Positions 9,850-17,894 of a stretch of DNA of 64,000 bases are shown one piece after another. The DNA is from Lachnospiraceae bacterium (lineage in GTDB: Bacteria > Bacillota > Clostridia > Lachnospirales > Lachnospiraceae): positions 1 to 64,000 of the forward strand of contig BLMD01000303.1 of NCBI GenBank assembly GCA_011959925.1, read 5' to 3'. Position 1 is the first letter of the stretch. Every line of letters begins with the position of its first letter. A program made the position numbers and the translations under genes. The notes beneath the pieces were generated by a model. The model was not told the origin of the DNA, searched no databases, and saw only the letters and a program-made list of their open reading frames with translations.

Positions 9850-9880
9850 ATTGTACCATATTTTTTTGGAAAATTTTCAA
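9850..9880 (-). promoter_or_regulatory. glnA: possible glnA promoter
   Basis: TTGAAA (9880-9875) and TACAAT (9855-9850) are spaced by 19 bases, longer than ideal. The -35 lies in a near-palindromic TTGAAAATTTTCCAA. No clear GlnR box was recognised. Confidence 0.3.
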
Positions 9881-9907
9881 TTATTTTGTTATATTTTGAA
9901 ATTTTAC

Positions 9908-10660
9908 TTATTCTCTTAATATCCCTAAATCCAGCAGCACACAGGATAACATGGAAATGCATCGGAATGTATTTGTTTTCTTAAAATGCGCTTCTTGCTG
10001 ATTAAAAACCGCTTGATTCGTTTCCGAAAAGTCATCCAGATTCATCTCAATTCCAGCTTCTTCCAAATATGCTTTTAATTCTAAGCCTGCATGTCGTATG
10101 CTTTCACTATTCATTTTATTCAATGAAATCATTTTTGCCTTGTCATTTATGTATGCTTTTACTTCTTTGCCCAGTTTTTTACACAACTTATGTGATCCGT
10201 CTATAAAGTTAGAAATTTCATACGCTTCAACAGACGGGTAACTTAAAATTAACATTCCCCCTCTGATGTGGTCGTCGTTTTCAAAAGAATTTTTCAGTAC
10301 ACGAATCAGATCTGTAATTAATCTGACATTAGTGTTTGATTCCAAATCTCTATCAAACAAATAATAGATTGCTACATTATTTACATCAAAATCATATGTT
10401 TGAATCAACTCTCCAAATATTTTCTCTAAATATTCAATCTCTGTAATAGATTCTATATTAGATGTCTTTGTATTTATCACCGCAATAACGCTGTGCTTAT
10501 CGGAATTTCTTTTATAAAATTTTGCCCCTCCCCTCCTTTTTTCAATTTGTGTAAAATCCAGTATATCTACAAATATTTTTTTTATTAAACTGAATTCATG
10601 TTTTCCGCCTTCTACAATAAAGAGAACTTTACCTGTCCTTTTATTCTTTATCAGTTCCAT
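9908..10660 (-). CDS. RloB/AbiLii-like TOPRIM protein, effector of an ATPase-linked defence pair
   Basis: The 250-residue protein starts with KVLFIVEGGKHE (conserved Glu17), continues to IYYLFDRDLESNT (Asp103, Asp105) and SYPSVEAYEISNF. This Glu...DxD arrangement on a Rossmann-like pattern is that of TOPRIM nuclease-type proteins such as RloB, AbiLii and AriB of PARIS. ATG at 10660 was chosen because GGAGG lies about ten bases upstream; it overlaps the end of the ATPase gene by 20 nt, so the two are coupled. Base composition is visibly more A/T-rich than the flanking genes. Nuclease activity is inferred, not shown. It could also act on tRNA or merely signal. Confidence 0.7.
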   Translation of the reverse strand: MELIKNKRTGKVLFIVEGGKHEFSLIKKIFVDILDFTQIEKRRGGAKFYKRNSDKHSVIAVINTKTSNIESITEIEYLEKIFGELIQTYDFDVNNVAIYYLFDRDLESNTNVRLITDLIRVLKNSFENDDHIRGGMLILSYPSVEAYEISNFIDGSHKLCKKLGKEVKAYINDKAKMISLNKMNSESIRHAGLELKAYLEEAGIEMNLDDFSETNQAVFNQQEAHFKKTNTFRCISMLSCVLLDLGILRE

Positions 10661-11783
10661 ATTCCGGTATTCCTCCAAATATGCCGCTCAAATACATTTT
10701 TTCAAGGTTCTGAGCAGCTCTAGGCTGTTCATCTGAAAAACGATTTAGTCTGCTTCCTTCATTTCCCGTCATTTCTACCGAAAATATCTGATCCGGGCGC
10801 AGCAGAGAATTGGATAAAAGGTTTGTAGAATGAGATACAAAGAAAAGCTGTGTAGTCGTACTGTTTTTCATGATATATTTTACAAGAAGTTCTTCCAGTT
10901 TATTATGAAGACCACTGCTAAATTCGTCGATAATCAATAACCCTCCGCGTTCGACGGCACATAAAATGGCTGGCAGGATATTAATCAGCGTTTGGTTGCC
11001 CAACGATTCCATAAAAAGAGGAATTGAAATCTTTAATCCCTCCCTCTCAAAAAATATCATTTTTCGTTCCTCTTCTTCTAAAGTGAACGAAATTCCCTGT
11101 GCTTTGGCCATTTTGGCATACTGAATCGAATAATTAAAATGATGATTCTTAAAAAATTCATTCAATTTTTCTGCGCCATGTGCCTCCATATATTTTCTGA
11201 CAATCAAGCTTTCTCCGTCATACGTTGTAATTTGCTTGGAATACGTATTGATATAGATTGACTTTTTCAGATAATCAAACCATCTTCCTAAAATCTCATT
11301 TCCCTCAAATTTTGTACTGAAATATACCCGTTTTAAAAAGAGTAACGATTTGTCAACATCATGTAATGTAGTTTCAGATCCTAAAAATAATTTACCGCTC
11401 CCACCCAGCCTTTCAATGATAAGCTGATCATCTACAGATAATCGTTCTTCTATAATGGCTGTTTTGGAAAATGACAGGAAATAGGAAATTGTATGCGTTT
11501 CCAATTCAAATTCAAATCTCAGTTCCGTATTTTTATCTTTTGAAAACAAGCACTGGTACAAAACGAATTCAACTTCTTGATCCTTAAATAACAAATCAAG
11601 CAGTAGTTTGAGCGGTAAAATGGCAGATGTTTTTCCTGAAGCATTTTCGCCTACAAATAACAGACCTTTCAAAAGCTTCCCGCAGGTATTTTGTTCCAGT
11701 AATTTATAATTTGTTTTCTTTAGATCTAACACGGTTTCATTTTTAAAACATTTAAAATTTTTGATTGTAATTTTTTTAATCAT
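10641..11783 (-). CDS. AAA-family ATPase (AbiLi/RloA/OLD-like), sensor of a two-gene defence system
   Basis: This 380-residue ABC/SMC-like ATPase begins IKKITIKNFKCFKNE, the usual start of the AAA15/AAA21 families. It has Walker A GENASGKT (45-52), a long insert, Walker B LLIIDEFSSGLHNK (about 282-295) and the switch segment FFVSHSTNLL (about 314-323). The tandem ATG at 11786/11783 is preceded by GGAGAAGG. A near-consensus promoter lies 65 nt upstream. With the overlapping TOPRIM gene it forms the ATPase plus TOPRIM arrangement known from AbiL and PARIS. A/T-rich composition and position inside a conserved gene neighbourhood indicate horizontal acquisition. Confidence 0.78.
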   Translation of the reverse strand: MIKKITIKNFKCFKNETVLDLKKTNYKLLEQNTCGKLLKGLLFVGENASGKTSAILPLKLLLDLLFKDQEVEFVLYQCLFSKDKNTELRFEFELETHTISYFLSFSKTAIIEERLSVDDQLIIERLGGSGKLFLGSETTLHDVDKSLLFLKRVYFSTKFEGNEILGRWFDYLKKSIYINTYSKQITTYDGESLIVRKYMEAHGAEKLNEFFKNHHFNYSIQYAKMAKAQGISFTLEEEERKMIFFEREGLKISIPLFMESLGNQTLINILPAILCAVERGGLLIIDEFSSGLHNKLEELLVKYIMKNSTTTQLFFVSHSTNLLSNSLLRPDQIFSVEMTGNEGSRLNRFSDEQPRAAQNLEKMYLSGIFGGIPEYGTDKE

Positions 11784-11847
11784 CATCCTTCTCCGCAACA
11801 TTTTTTTACTGCGCATGCTGATTATGCCGTAATTTATTTACGTTTCT

Positions 11848-11876
11848 ATTATATGGCATTAGTATATCTGCATCAA
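11848..11876 (-). promoter_or_regulatory. sigma-A promoter of the ATPase/TOPRIM cassette
   Basis: TTGATG (11876-11871), a 17-base spacer and a perfect TATAAT (11853-11848) on the minus strand. This gives the cassette independent expression from the upstream radical SAM operon, which ends in a terminator at 11953-11996. Confidence 0.7.
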
Positions 11877-11952
11877 CTGTTTTTTATACGTTCCAATCTT
11901 ATGACACAGAAAGCCTTTTATAGAATTCTTTGTGGACCAAGCATGTTCGGAT

Positions 11953-11996
11953 ACAGAAAAAGATGAAACAGCCTAAACACAGACGTTTTCATCTTT
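11953..11996 (-). terminator. terminator after the radical SAM/DUF2344 operon
   Basis: Ten-base complementary arms AAAGATGAAA and TTTCATCTTT (11987-11996 with 11959-11968) enclose an 18-base loop, followed on the minus strand by TTCTG. It begins 4 bases after the stop of the DUF2344 gene. Confidence 0.65.
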
Positions 11997-11999
11997 AAA

Positions 12000-12710
12000 T
12001 TAAAATATCTCTTCCCCCGTCTCACCTAAAGATAGAAAGCTGCCGTCTGCCTTTCCGTATACATCGATTCGATGAACCTGTACGGATAACGGATCAAACG
12101 CTTCTCCCATAGATTCATAAAAAGCAGATAAAACCAGCTCCGGTTTTACATTGTCAACGCTTCCGGCGGATACATACAGATAAAAGACGGGTGAATCCTT
12201 TTCCATGGAAATACGAAAATCGTAGACAAGCTTCTTTAAATCCATGGTTTTTTCGCCCTTTTTGGTGGGTTTTATGATCATGATTTCCTTTGGCTTATGG
12301 TAAAATTCTTCCAAAGCAGCTTCATAATCCACACAAGGAGCCTGATAAGAGTCTTTCACCCAAATCTTATACTCTGCAGCGGCTACAAGTGTCATTCCCT
12401 TCTTGTCGGTATCCTTTAACTTTCGGTACGAAACCACTTCCACGCCTTCAACCATAACTTCATTTAACGCCCGAACAGCCGCGGTCGAACTTTCCGTAGA
12501 ATTTACTTCAATATCCAGATATTCTCCATCGCTTGTAATTCCGACACCCAGCGGAGCCGCGAACGACATGATCTGATGCGGGCTGAATCCGCCGGAATAG
12601 GCAATCGGAATATTCGCCCTGCGGATCGACTTCTGAAAATATCTCATCATATCCAAATGCCCGATAAATTTCATTACGCCGTATTTTTTAAACCGAATCC
12701 TTATCTTCAA
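12000..12710 (-). CDS. DUF2344 / TIGR03936 radical-SAM-linked protein
   Basis: A 236-residue protein of the TIGR03936 (DUF2344) family, which in many bacteria is encoded next to or fused with the TIGR03960 radical SAM protein; its function is unknown. The conserved N-terminus RFKKYGVMKFIGHLDMMRYFQKSIRRA and GGFSPHQIMSFAAPLGVGI are clear. I prefer the TTG at 12710, eight bases after GGGAGG, over a GTG at 12719 that would abut that ribosome site. It overlaps the end of the upstream radical SAM gene by 23 nt and is the last gene before a terminator. Confidence 0.85.
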   Translation of the reverse strand: MKIRIRFKKYGVMKFIGHLDMMRYFQKSIRRANIPIAYSGGFSPHQIMSFAAPLGVGITSDGEYLDIEVNSTESSTAAVRALNEVMVEGVEVVSYRKLKDTDKKGMTLVAAAEYKIWVKDSYQAPCVDYEAALEEFYHKPKEIMIIKPTKKGEKTMDLKKLVYDFRISMEKDSPVFYLYVSAGSVDNVKPELVLSAFYESMGEAFDPLSVQVHRIDVYGKADGSFLSLGETGEEIF

Positions 12711-14559
12711 CGCAGACACCTCCCTGATATTTTCCTGCGCCGCAGCCGCTGCAGGCCGCCCGGCAGTTTTTTGTCACTTTTCCCGCCAGTGCGTTTTCGT
12801 ATTCTCTCCTTAAAAAGGGTTTCGTCACTCCGGCGTCAATAAAATCCCATGGGAAAATCTCGTCCTCTTTCCGTTCCCTTAACGTATAGAAATCCGGATC
12901 GATGCCTGTTTCTTTAAACGCTTCCATCCAGATTTCATTCCGGAAATAATCGCTCCATGCGTCAAACAGGCAGCCTTTTTCATAGGCACGCAGAATCGTT
13001 CTGCCCAGTCTTCGGTCTCCCCTGGCAAATACGCCCTCCAACACCGTCACGTCGGCTTCATGCCAGTTGTAGCGGATGCTCTTTTTGTTCCGCTGGTGTT
13101 TCACCGCTTCACTGACGGTTTTTGCACAGTCCAGATAATGTTCTTTCGGATACATCCCAACCCATTGAAACGGGGTAAACGGTTTTGGTACAAAAAACGA
13201 CGTGCTGATTGTAATCTGGCATTTTCCGTTTCTCTGATCTTTTGGTATCTCATAATAACGGACGGCGATCTGATCGGCGAGCTCTGCGATCGCCTCCCTA
13301 TCCTCTTTTGTCTCTGTCGGAAGTCCTAACATAAAGTAAAGCTTTACCTTATTCCAGCCGCCTGCAAACGCTTCTTTCGCGCCGTTTAATATGACCTCTT
13401 CCGTTAATCCTTTGTTGATCACATCCCTTAACCTCTGGGAACCGGCTTCCGGTGCAAACGTTAAGCTGCTTTTTTTTATGTCCTGTACTTTTCCCATAAC
13501 ATCCAGGGAAAATGCATCGATCCGAAGAGAAGGAAGAGAAATATTTACGCCTTTTCCCTTAAATTCCTCGATTAAATACATGACCAATTCCTTTAACTTG
13601 GAATAATCGGAAGAACTTAAGGAACTTAACGAAATCTCATCCTGTCCGGTATACTTTAACATATTGTAAGCATATTGCTTTAATACGGAAACGTCTTTTT
13701 CTCTTGTGGGACGGTAAATCATTCCCGCCTGGCAGAACCTGCAGCCGCGAATACAGCCGCGCTGGATCTCCAGTACGACGCGGTCCTGCGTCACCTTGAT
13801 GAACGGAACCAACGGCTTTTTCGGATAAGAAGCTTCCGTCAATTCCATCACTACCTGCTTTTCGATCGTTTCCGGTATCCCCTCTTCCACCGGAGAAAAT
13901 TTTTGTATCGTACCGTCTTTCTGATAAGACACTTCATACAGGGAAGGTACATAAATTCCCGGAACATTTGCAGCTTTTTTTAAAAAATCTCTGCGTTCTG
14001 CTCCGGAAGCTTTCCATTCTTTATAAATTGTAAACAGGGCGTCATAGCTGGTTTCTCCCTCCCCGATATAAAACAAATCAAAAAAGTCCGCCAAAGGCTC
14101 CGGGTTGTATACACAGGGACCGCCTCCGATGACAAACGGGTCCCGCCCCTTACGGTCTTTTGCCAGAATCGGAATCTGCGAAAGATCCAGAATCTGCACA
14201 ATATTCGTATAGCACATTTCGTATTGGATGGTAATACCCAGAAAATCAAAGTCCCGAATGGGATCTTGAGATTCCAGTGCGAAAAGAGGAATCTTCTTTT
14301 CCTTTAAAAGCGGATGCAGATCTGTCCACGGAGAATAGACGCGTTCACAATAGACGTCATCTCTCTGATTGAACATATCGTATAAAATCTGAATCCCAAG
14401 GTGGGACATGCCGATTTCGTATACGTCGGGAAAACACATGGCGAAGCGGATATCTACGCTGTCAGGATTTTTCATGACGCTGTTGACTTCATTTCCGATG
14501 TAACGTGCGGGTTTGTCGATTTTCAGTAATAGTTCATCGTTTAAGGCAAGTGTTCTCAT
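12688..14559 (-). CDS. B12-type radical SAM protein, TIGR03960 family
   Basis: A 623-residue radical SAM protein of unknown substrate. An N-terminal B12-binding-like region (FAMCFPDVYEIGMSHLGIQILYDMFN) precedes the iron-sulfur motif RGCIRGCRFCQAG, which carries the CxxxCxxC cysteines; a cysteine-rich tail (CRAACSGCG) may hold another cluster or metal. The ATG at 14559 has GGAAA upstream; the open frame extends through 53 more residues that lie in the overlap with the ParB-like gene and are unconserved. It is coupled to DUF2344; the pair usually neighbours rng, which here lies 3.8 kb away beyond a defence cassette and glnA. Confidence 0.88.
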   Translation of the reverse strand: MRTLALNDELLLKIDKPARYIGNEVNSVMKNPDSVDIRFAMCFPDVYEIGMSHLGIQILYDMFNQRDDVYCERVYSPWTDLHPLLKEKKIPLFALESQDPIRDFDFLGITIQYEMCYTNIVQILDLSQIPILAKDRKGRDPFVIGGGPCVYNPEPLADFFDLFYIGEGETSYDALFTIYKEWKASGAERRDFLKKAANVPGIYVPSLYEVSYQKDGTIQKFSPVEEGIPETIEKQVVMELTEASYPKKPLVPFIKVTQDRVVLEIQRGCIRGCRFCQAGMIYRPTREKDVSVLKQYAYNMLKYTGQDEISLSSLSSSDYSKLKELVMYLIEEFKGKGVNISLPSLRIDAFSLDVMGKVQDIKKSSLTFAPEAGSQRLRDVINKGLTEEVILNGAKEAFAGGWNKVKLYFMLGLPTETKEDREAIAELADQIAVRYYEIPKDQRNGKCQITISTSFFVPKPFTPFQWVGMYPKEHYLDCAKTVSEAVKHQRNKKSIRYNWHEADVTVLEGVFARGDRRLGRTILRAYEKGCLFDAWSDYFRNEIWMEAFKETGIDPDFYTLRERKEDEIFPWDFIDAGVTKPFLRREYENALAGKVTKNCRAACSGCGAGKYQGGVCVEDKDSV

Positions 14560-14581
14560 AAGTTTCCTTTCTTTTCCATCT

Positions 14582-15178
14582 TCAACGCATCTTCCTCGCC
14601 GCTTCCTTCTCTTCCAGACTCGCTTCCAAACAGACCGCTTCCGGTTCTTCCTGATAAGATTCATCCTCCACAGGCCGCCATGCCTCGCCGAACGCAACGT
14701 CACGAAACAGAGCCGCAAGTCCCGTGATCTGCTTTAACCGCAGGATTTCATCTCTGTCCATGCCAAGGTGCCTGGAAATCCAAGCATCCGATCTGCCGAG
14801 CTCATGCAGCTCCTGAATAATATTGCTCATCAGGTCTACATCATGCGTTCCGCGTGCACGGTTATGGCGGATTGTACTTGCCATGCGGTTGTCGATGGAT
14901 TTATCTATAACAGAAACCGGAAGCATTCCGCCCTCCCGCTCTCGGATATCCGGATAATCCAGCATCACGCGGTAACGGTGAAAACCGTCTACGATCACAT
15001 ATTGATCGTCTTCTTTGACATAATAACAGACAATTGGCATCGTATATCCGTCTTCTTTAATACTGTCATACAAAAGCTTCATTTCCGGCGGTGCAATTGC
15101 ATTCGGATTATATGTATTCGGAACGATTTTTTCAATCGGTACGGCTATTACCTGATATACAGGGCTAAAAAACGCCAT
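14582..15178 (-). CDS. IbrB-like ParB/Srx-fold protein
   Basis: A 198-residue ParB-nuclease-fold protein. It shows the opening IEKIVPNTYNPNAI, the VIVDGFHRYRV motif typical of ParB/Srx-fold proteins, and RHNRARGTHDVDLMSNIIQEL followed by a helix-turn-helix-like stretch (SDAWISRHLGMDRDEILRLKQITG). The start at 15178 follows GGTGG and lies immediately after the stop of the PAPS-reductase-like gene, so the two are coupled. The pair matches E. coli IbrA/IbrB, named as regulators of immunoglobulin-binding proteins; the biochemical role is not known. It is not a chromosome-segregation ParB: no parA or parS is seen. Confidence 0.75.
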   Translation of the reverse strand: MAFFSPVYQVIAVPIEKIVPNTYNPNAIAPPEMKLLYDSIKEDGYTMPIVCYYVKEDDQYVIVDGFHRYRVMLDYPDIREREGGMLPVSVIDKSIDNRMASTIRHNRARGTHDVDLMSNIIQELHELGRSDAWISRHLGMDRDEILRLKQITGLAALFRDVAFGEAWRPVEDESYQEEPEAVCLEASLEEKEAARKMR

Positions 15179-15179
15179 C

Positions 15180-16502
15180 TTATTTACCCACCTTCCCATA
15201 TTTGTATTTGAGAACATCGATTCGTCTTTGTTGTTCTCTGCTCATACCAAAGCCCATAGAACGACAGATATGGTCGTTTTTCAATATACAGCAGCACATC
15301 CGCTTCCAGCTGGGAATATCTCTCGACGACTTGATATCATCGGTATCATCCGGAATTTTATCGAGAAATATAATACGGGAATTTTTCATTACGGTATAAT
15401 TCGATACGCCGTTCCGCCGGATATTGTACCCGTGATCGATCAAATCCTGAATCACGTTCTCTTCCAATCCTCCCCCTTTTGTATGCCAGAACCGAATGGA
15501 AGTATTGAATTTTTTGACATAATTATTTCTAAGTTCTGCCGGAAGCGTACTAAGAAGAAACCTGGTATAAGATTCCCAGGTATGTCCTTTCGGCAACGTC
15601 AGGCTGCGGTATCCCATTGCTTTCGTTTTTCCGTAAATGGATGTAAAATTGGCCCCCTTGACTCTGCCTACCAGCTTTACCCAGACTGCCGGGTCGATGA
15701 CGCGGTACAGATTCAGGCTGTCTTTCGCATAATCGTTAAACGGAGACGCCACCCGCATCTGATCCGGTTTTAATCCCGCCATATAATACAGGTCGTACAG
15801 CCTGTTATAATCGTATCCGAACAAATAATTTGCATGCCATACGTCGCTGTTGGACCAGTCGTACAGAGGCGACGCGACCCAGACGTCTTTAAACTGCCGG
15901 CTGATCCAGCATTTGTCCTTGTAACCGTATTTTTTGTTTAAGATTCCGCTGTATCTCTGCAGCGATTCGTCGGTTCTTATGCCAAGCAGGCAGACCGTTT
16001 TTCCTTCGTTATGGGAAATCCGATACCAGCGGGCAAACTGTTTTGCAAGATCCTCCTGGTGCATCCGGTAGCTATAGGTCGTCATCGGATTATTGCCCAG
16101 ATGAATCACATACGGATGTTTTGGCATAGGACGGACCCAGGATTCTTCTTTGGTGTCGTCCCACGGATACCAATACATTTCATAACTGCTTAACGCCGTT
16201 CTTGCCGCCATCGGAAGACATACCCAGTAAGGTTCCACTTCATCTTGAATTCGCGTAAAGGTGCGTTCTACATATTCGGTTGTTACTGTATACTGCGCTT
16301 CAAAATCCTGGTGAAAAACGCCGATTTTTTTTTCGGGATATTGTTTCCGCTGAAAATCCAATACCAGATTCAGCAAAAGACCGCTGTCTTTGCCTCCTGA
16401 AAAGGAAACAAAGATGTGTTCAAATTCTTCAAACAGAAATTTGAGCCGTTCCTGTAAAGCATCGTATACAGTCTGCCCCATATATTCTTTTCTCATGTAC
16501 AT
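15180..16502 (-). CDS. IbrA-like PAPS-reductase family protein (DUF3440)
   Basis: A 440-residue protein with the PP-loop SFSGGKDSG at 33-41, followed by the adenine-nucleotide alpha-hydrolase fold (VFHQDFEAQY, LLGIRTDESLQRY, WVASPLYDWSNSDVWHANYLF) and a C-terminal DUF3440-like part with a cysteine cluster (MCCCILKNDHIC). Such proteins activate a substrate by adenylation and often transfer sulfur; the substrate here is unknown. ATG at 16502 or 16496 are both possible, and no strong ribosome site precedes either. It is followed without gap by the ParB-like partner. The combination recalls, without being homologous throughout, DndC with a ParB-fold partner in DNA phosphorothioation. Confidence 0.8.
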   Translation of the reverse strand: MYMRKEYMGQTVYDALQERLKFLFEEFEHIFVSFSGGKDSGLLLNLVLDFQRKQYPEKKIGVFHQDFEAQYTVTTEYVERTFTRIQDEVEPYWVCLPMAARTALSSYEMYWYPWDDTKEESWVRPMPKHPYVIHLGNNPMTTYSYRMHQEDLAKQFARWYRISHNEGKTVCLLGIRTDESLQRYSGILNKKYGYKDKCWISRQFKDVWVASPLYDWSNSDVWHANYLFGYDYNRLYDLYYMAGLKPDQMRVASPFNDYAKDSLNLYRVIDPAVWVKLVGRVKGANFTSIYGKTKAMGYRSLTLPKGHTWESYTRFLLSTLPAELRNNYVKKFNTSIRFWHTKGGGLEENVIQDLIDHGYNIRRNGVSNYTVMKNSRIIFLDKIPDDTDDIKSSRDIPSWKRMCCCILKNDHICRSMGFGMSREQQRRIDVLKYKYGKVGK

Positions 16503-16542
16503 TTTGATCCAACCGTTCTAAAGGTATTGAAACCTTCTTCAT

Positions 16543-17160
16543 CTAAAACCTTACGTTCATATAAGCCTTAATCTCTTCTACACATTTTTCGAAGCCAAGT
16601 TTACTGCTGTTTAAACAAAGATCGTAATTCCTTGCATCCGTCCAGTCTCTTCCGGTGTAATGTTTATAATATTCAGCGCGGTATTTATCGGTTTTGGCAA
16701 TGAATTTCTTCATTTCTTCTTCCGTCATGCTGTTTTGCTCCATCGCTCTTGCAAGGTTAAATTCCGCGGAGCCATGAACAAAGACGCTGACGACATTTGG
16801 ATAATCTTTTAAAATAAAATCTGCCGCACGGCCGATAATCACACAGCTTTCCGTCTCTGCCAGACGTTTGATTACTTTCGCCTGATAGTTAAACAGATTC
16901 TTGGCAGATACAAAATCACTGCTTTCAGGCGGAATCAGATCTCCCGTATAGATATCGCTTGACATCCGCAAAAACGGACTGTTTTTCAGTTTTTCATCCA
17001 GTTTCCGAAACAACTGTTCATTGATTCCGCTTTCTTCGGACGCCATTTTCAAAAGATTTCCGCTGTAATATGGAATATTTAAATTTTTTGCCAGCATCTT
17101 ACCGACGGTCCTGCCGCCGCTGCCATACTGCCTTGCAATTGTAATCACTACATGCTGCAT
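16543..17160 (-). CDS. cytidylate-kinase-like family protein
   Basis: A 205-residue P-loop kinase of the cytidylate kinase-like family (PF13189 type), with the phosphate-binding loop ARQYGSGGRTVGK and the downstream VIIGRAADFILKDYP and RDWTDARNYDLCLNSSKLG motifs. These proteins are abundant in Clostridia and distinct from housekeeping Cmk; their substrate is not established. It sits 11 nt after livF and 40 nt before the IbrA-like gene, as part of the same co-directional run. Confidence 0.8.
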   Translation of the reverse strand: MQHVVITIARQYGSGGRTVGKMLAKNLNIPYYSGNLLKMASEESGINEQLFRKLDEKLKNSPFLRMSSDIYTGDLIPPESSDFVSAKNLFNYQAKVIKRLAETESCVIIGRAADFILKDYPNVVSVFVHGSAEFNLARAMEQNSMTEEEMKKFIAKTDKYRAEYYKHYTGRDWTDARNYDLCLNSSKLGFEKCVEEIKAYMNVRF

Positions 17161-17171
17161 GCAAAACCCTC

Positions 17172-17882
17172 CTATTCTCCAAGATATGCTTTTTTAATGG
17201 AATCGTCGTTTAGTAACGCCTGCGCGTCTCCGTCCAGCACGATTTTTCCGGTTTCCAACACATAGGCGCGGTCTGCAATGGAAAGCGCTTTTTTAGCGTT
17301 CTGTTCAACCAAAAGCACTGTCGTCCCGCTCTTGCTGACTTCTTCTATGATATCAAAGATCTGATTGACGAGAATCGGAGAAAGCCCCATCGAAGGCTCA
17401 TCCATCACAATAATTTTGGGGTGGGACATCAACGCCCTTCCCATGGCAAGCATCTGCTGCTCGCCGCCGCTTAACGTTCCGGCAAGCTGGTTCTTTCTCT
17501 CTTTCAGTCTTGGGAATCGCTGATAGACCATGGAAAGCGTCTGTTCGATCTCGCTTTTTTCTTTTCTGGTATATGCGCCCATTTTCAGATTTTCATATAC
17601 GGTAAGTTCTGCAAAGACCCGTCGTCCTTCCGGTACGTGCGCCATTCCGAGGGATACGATTTTGTGTGCCGCAACTTTTGTGATATCTTTCCCTTCAAAC
17701 ACAACCGATCCTTTTTTCGGAGACAAAAGACCGGTGATCGTATGCAGGATTGTCGTTTTGCCTGCGCCGTTTGCACCGATCAAAGCGATGACTTCCCCTT
17801 CGTTGACTTCAAAGGAAATTCCCTTGATCGCCTGGATCATGCCGTAATATACTTCCAAGTCTTTTATTTCAAGCATTGCCAT
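17172..17882 (-). CDS. livF: branched-chain amino acid ABC transporter ATPase LivF
   Basis: One of the two ATPases powering high-affinity uptake of leucine, isoleucine and valine. The 236-residue protein has Walker A GANGAGKTT, signature LSGGEQQMLAMGRAL, Walker B IIVMDEPSMGLSP and the LivF-type EQNAKKALSIADRAYVLETG. It ends the livKHMGF cluster, 12 nt after livG. Confidence 0.93.
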   Translation of the reverse strand: MAMLEIKDLEVYYGMIQAIKGISFEVNEGEVIALIGANGAGKTTILHTITGLLSPKKGSVVFEGKDITKVAAHKIVSLGMAHVPEGRRVFAELTVYENLKMGAYTRKEKSEIEQTLSMVYQRFPRLKERKNQLAGTLSGGEQQMLAMGRALMSHPKIIVMDEPSMGLSPILVNQIFDIIEEVSKSGTTVLLVEQNAKKALSIADRAYVLETGKIVLDGDAQALLNDDSIKKAYLGE

Positions 17883-17894
17883 ATCACTATCCCC

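Noticed and set aside
14582..15178. Chromosome partition ParB
   Set aside because: No ParA neighbour and no parS-like sites; the pairing with the PAPS-reductase-like gene fits IbrB instead.
14582..16502. DNA phosphorothioation (Dnd or Ssp) system
   Set aside because: No DndA/IscS, DndD, DndE or SspB/C genes are present; only the general PP-loop plus ParB theme is shared.
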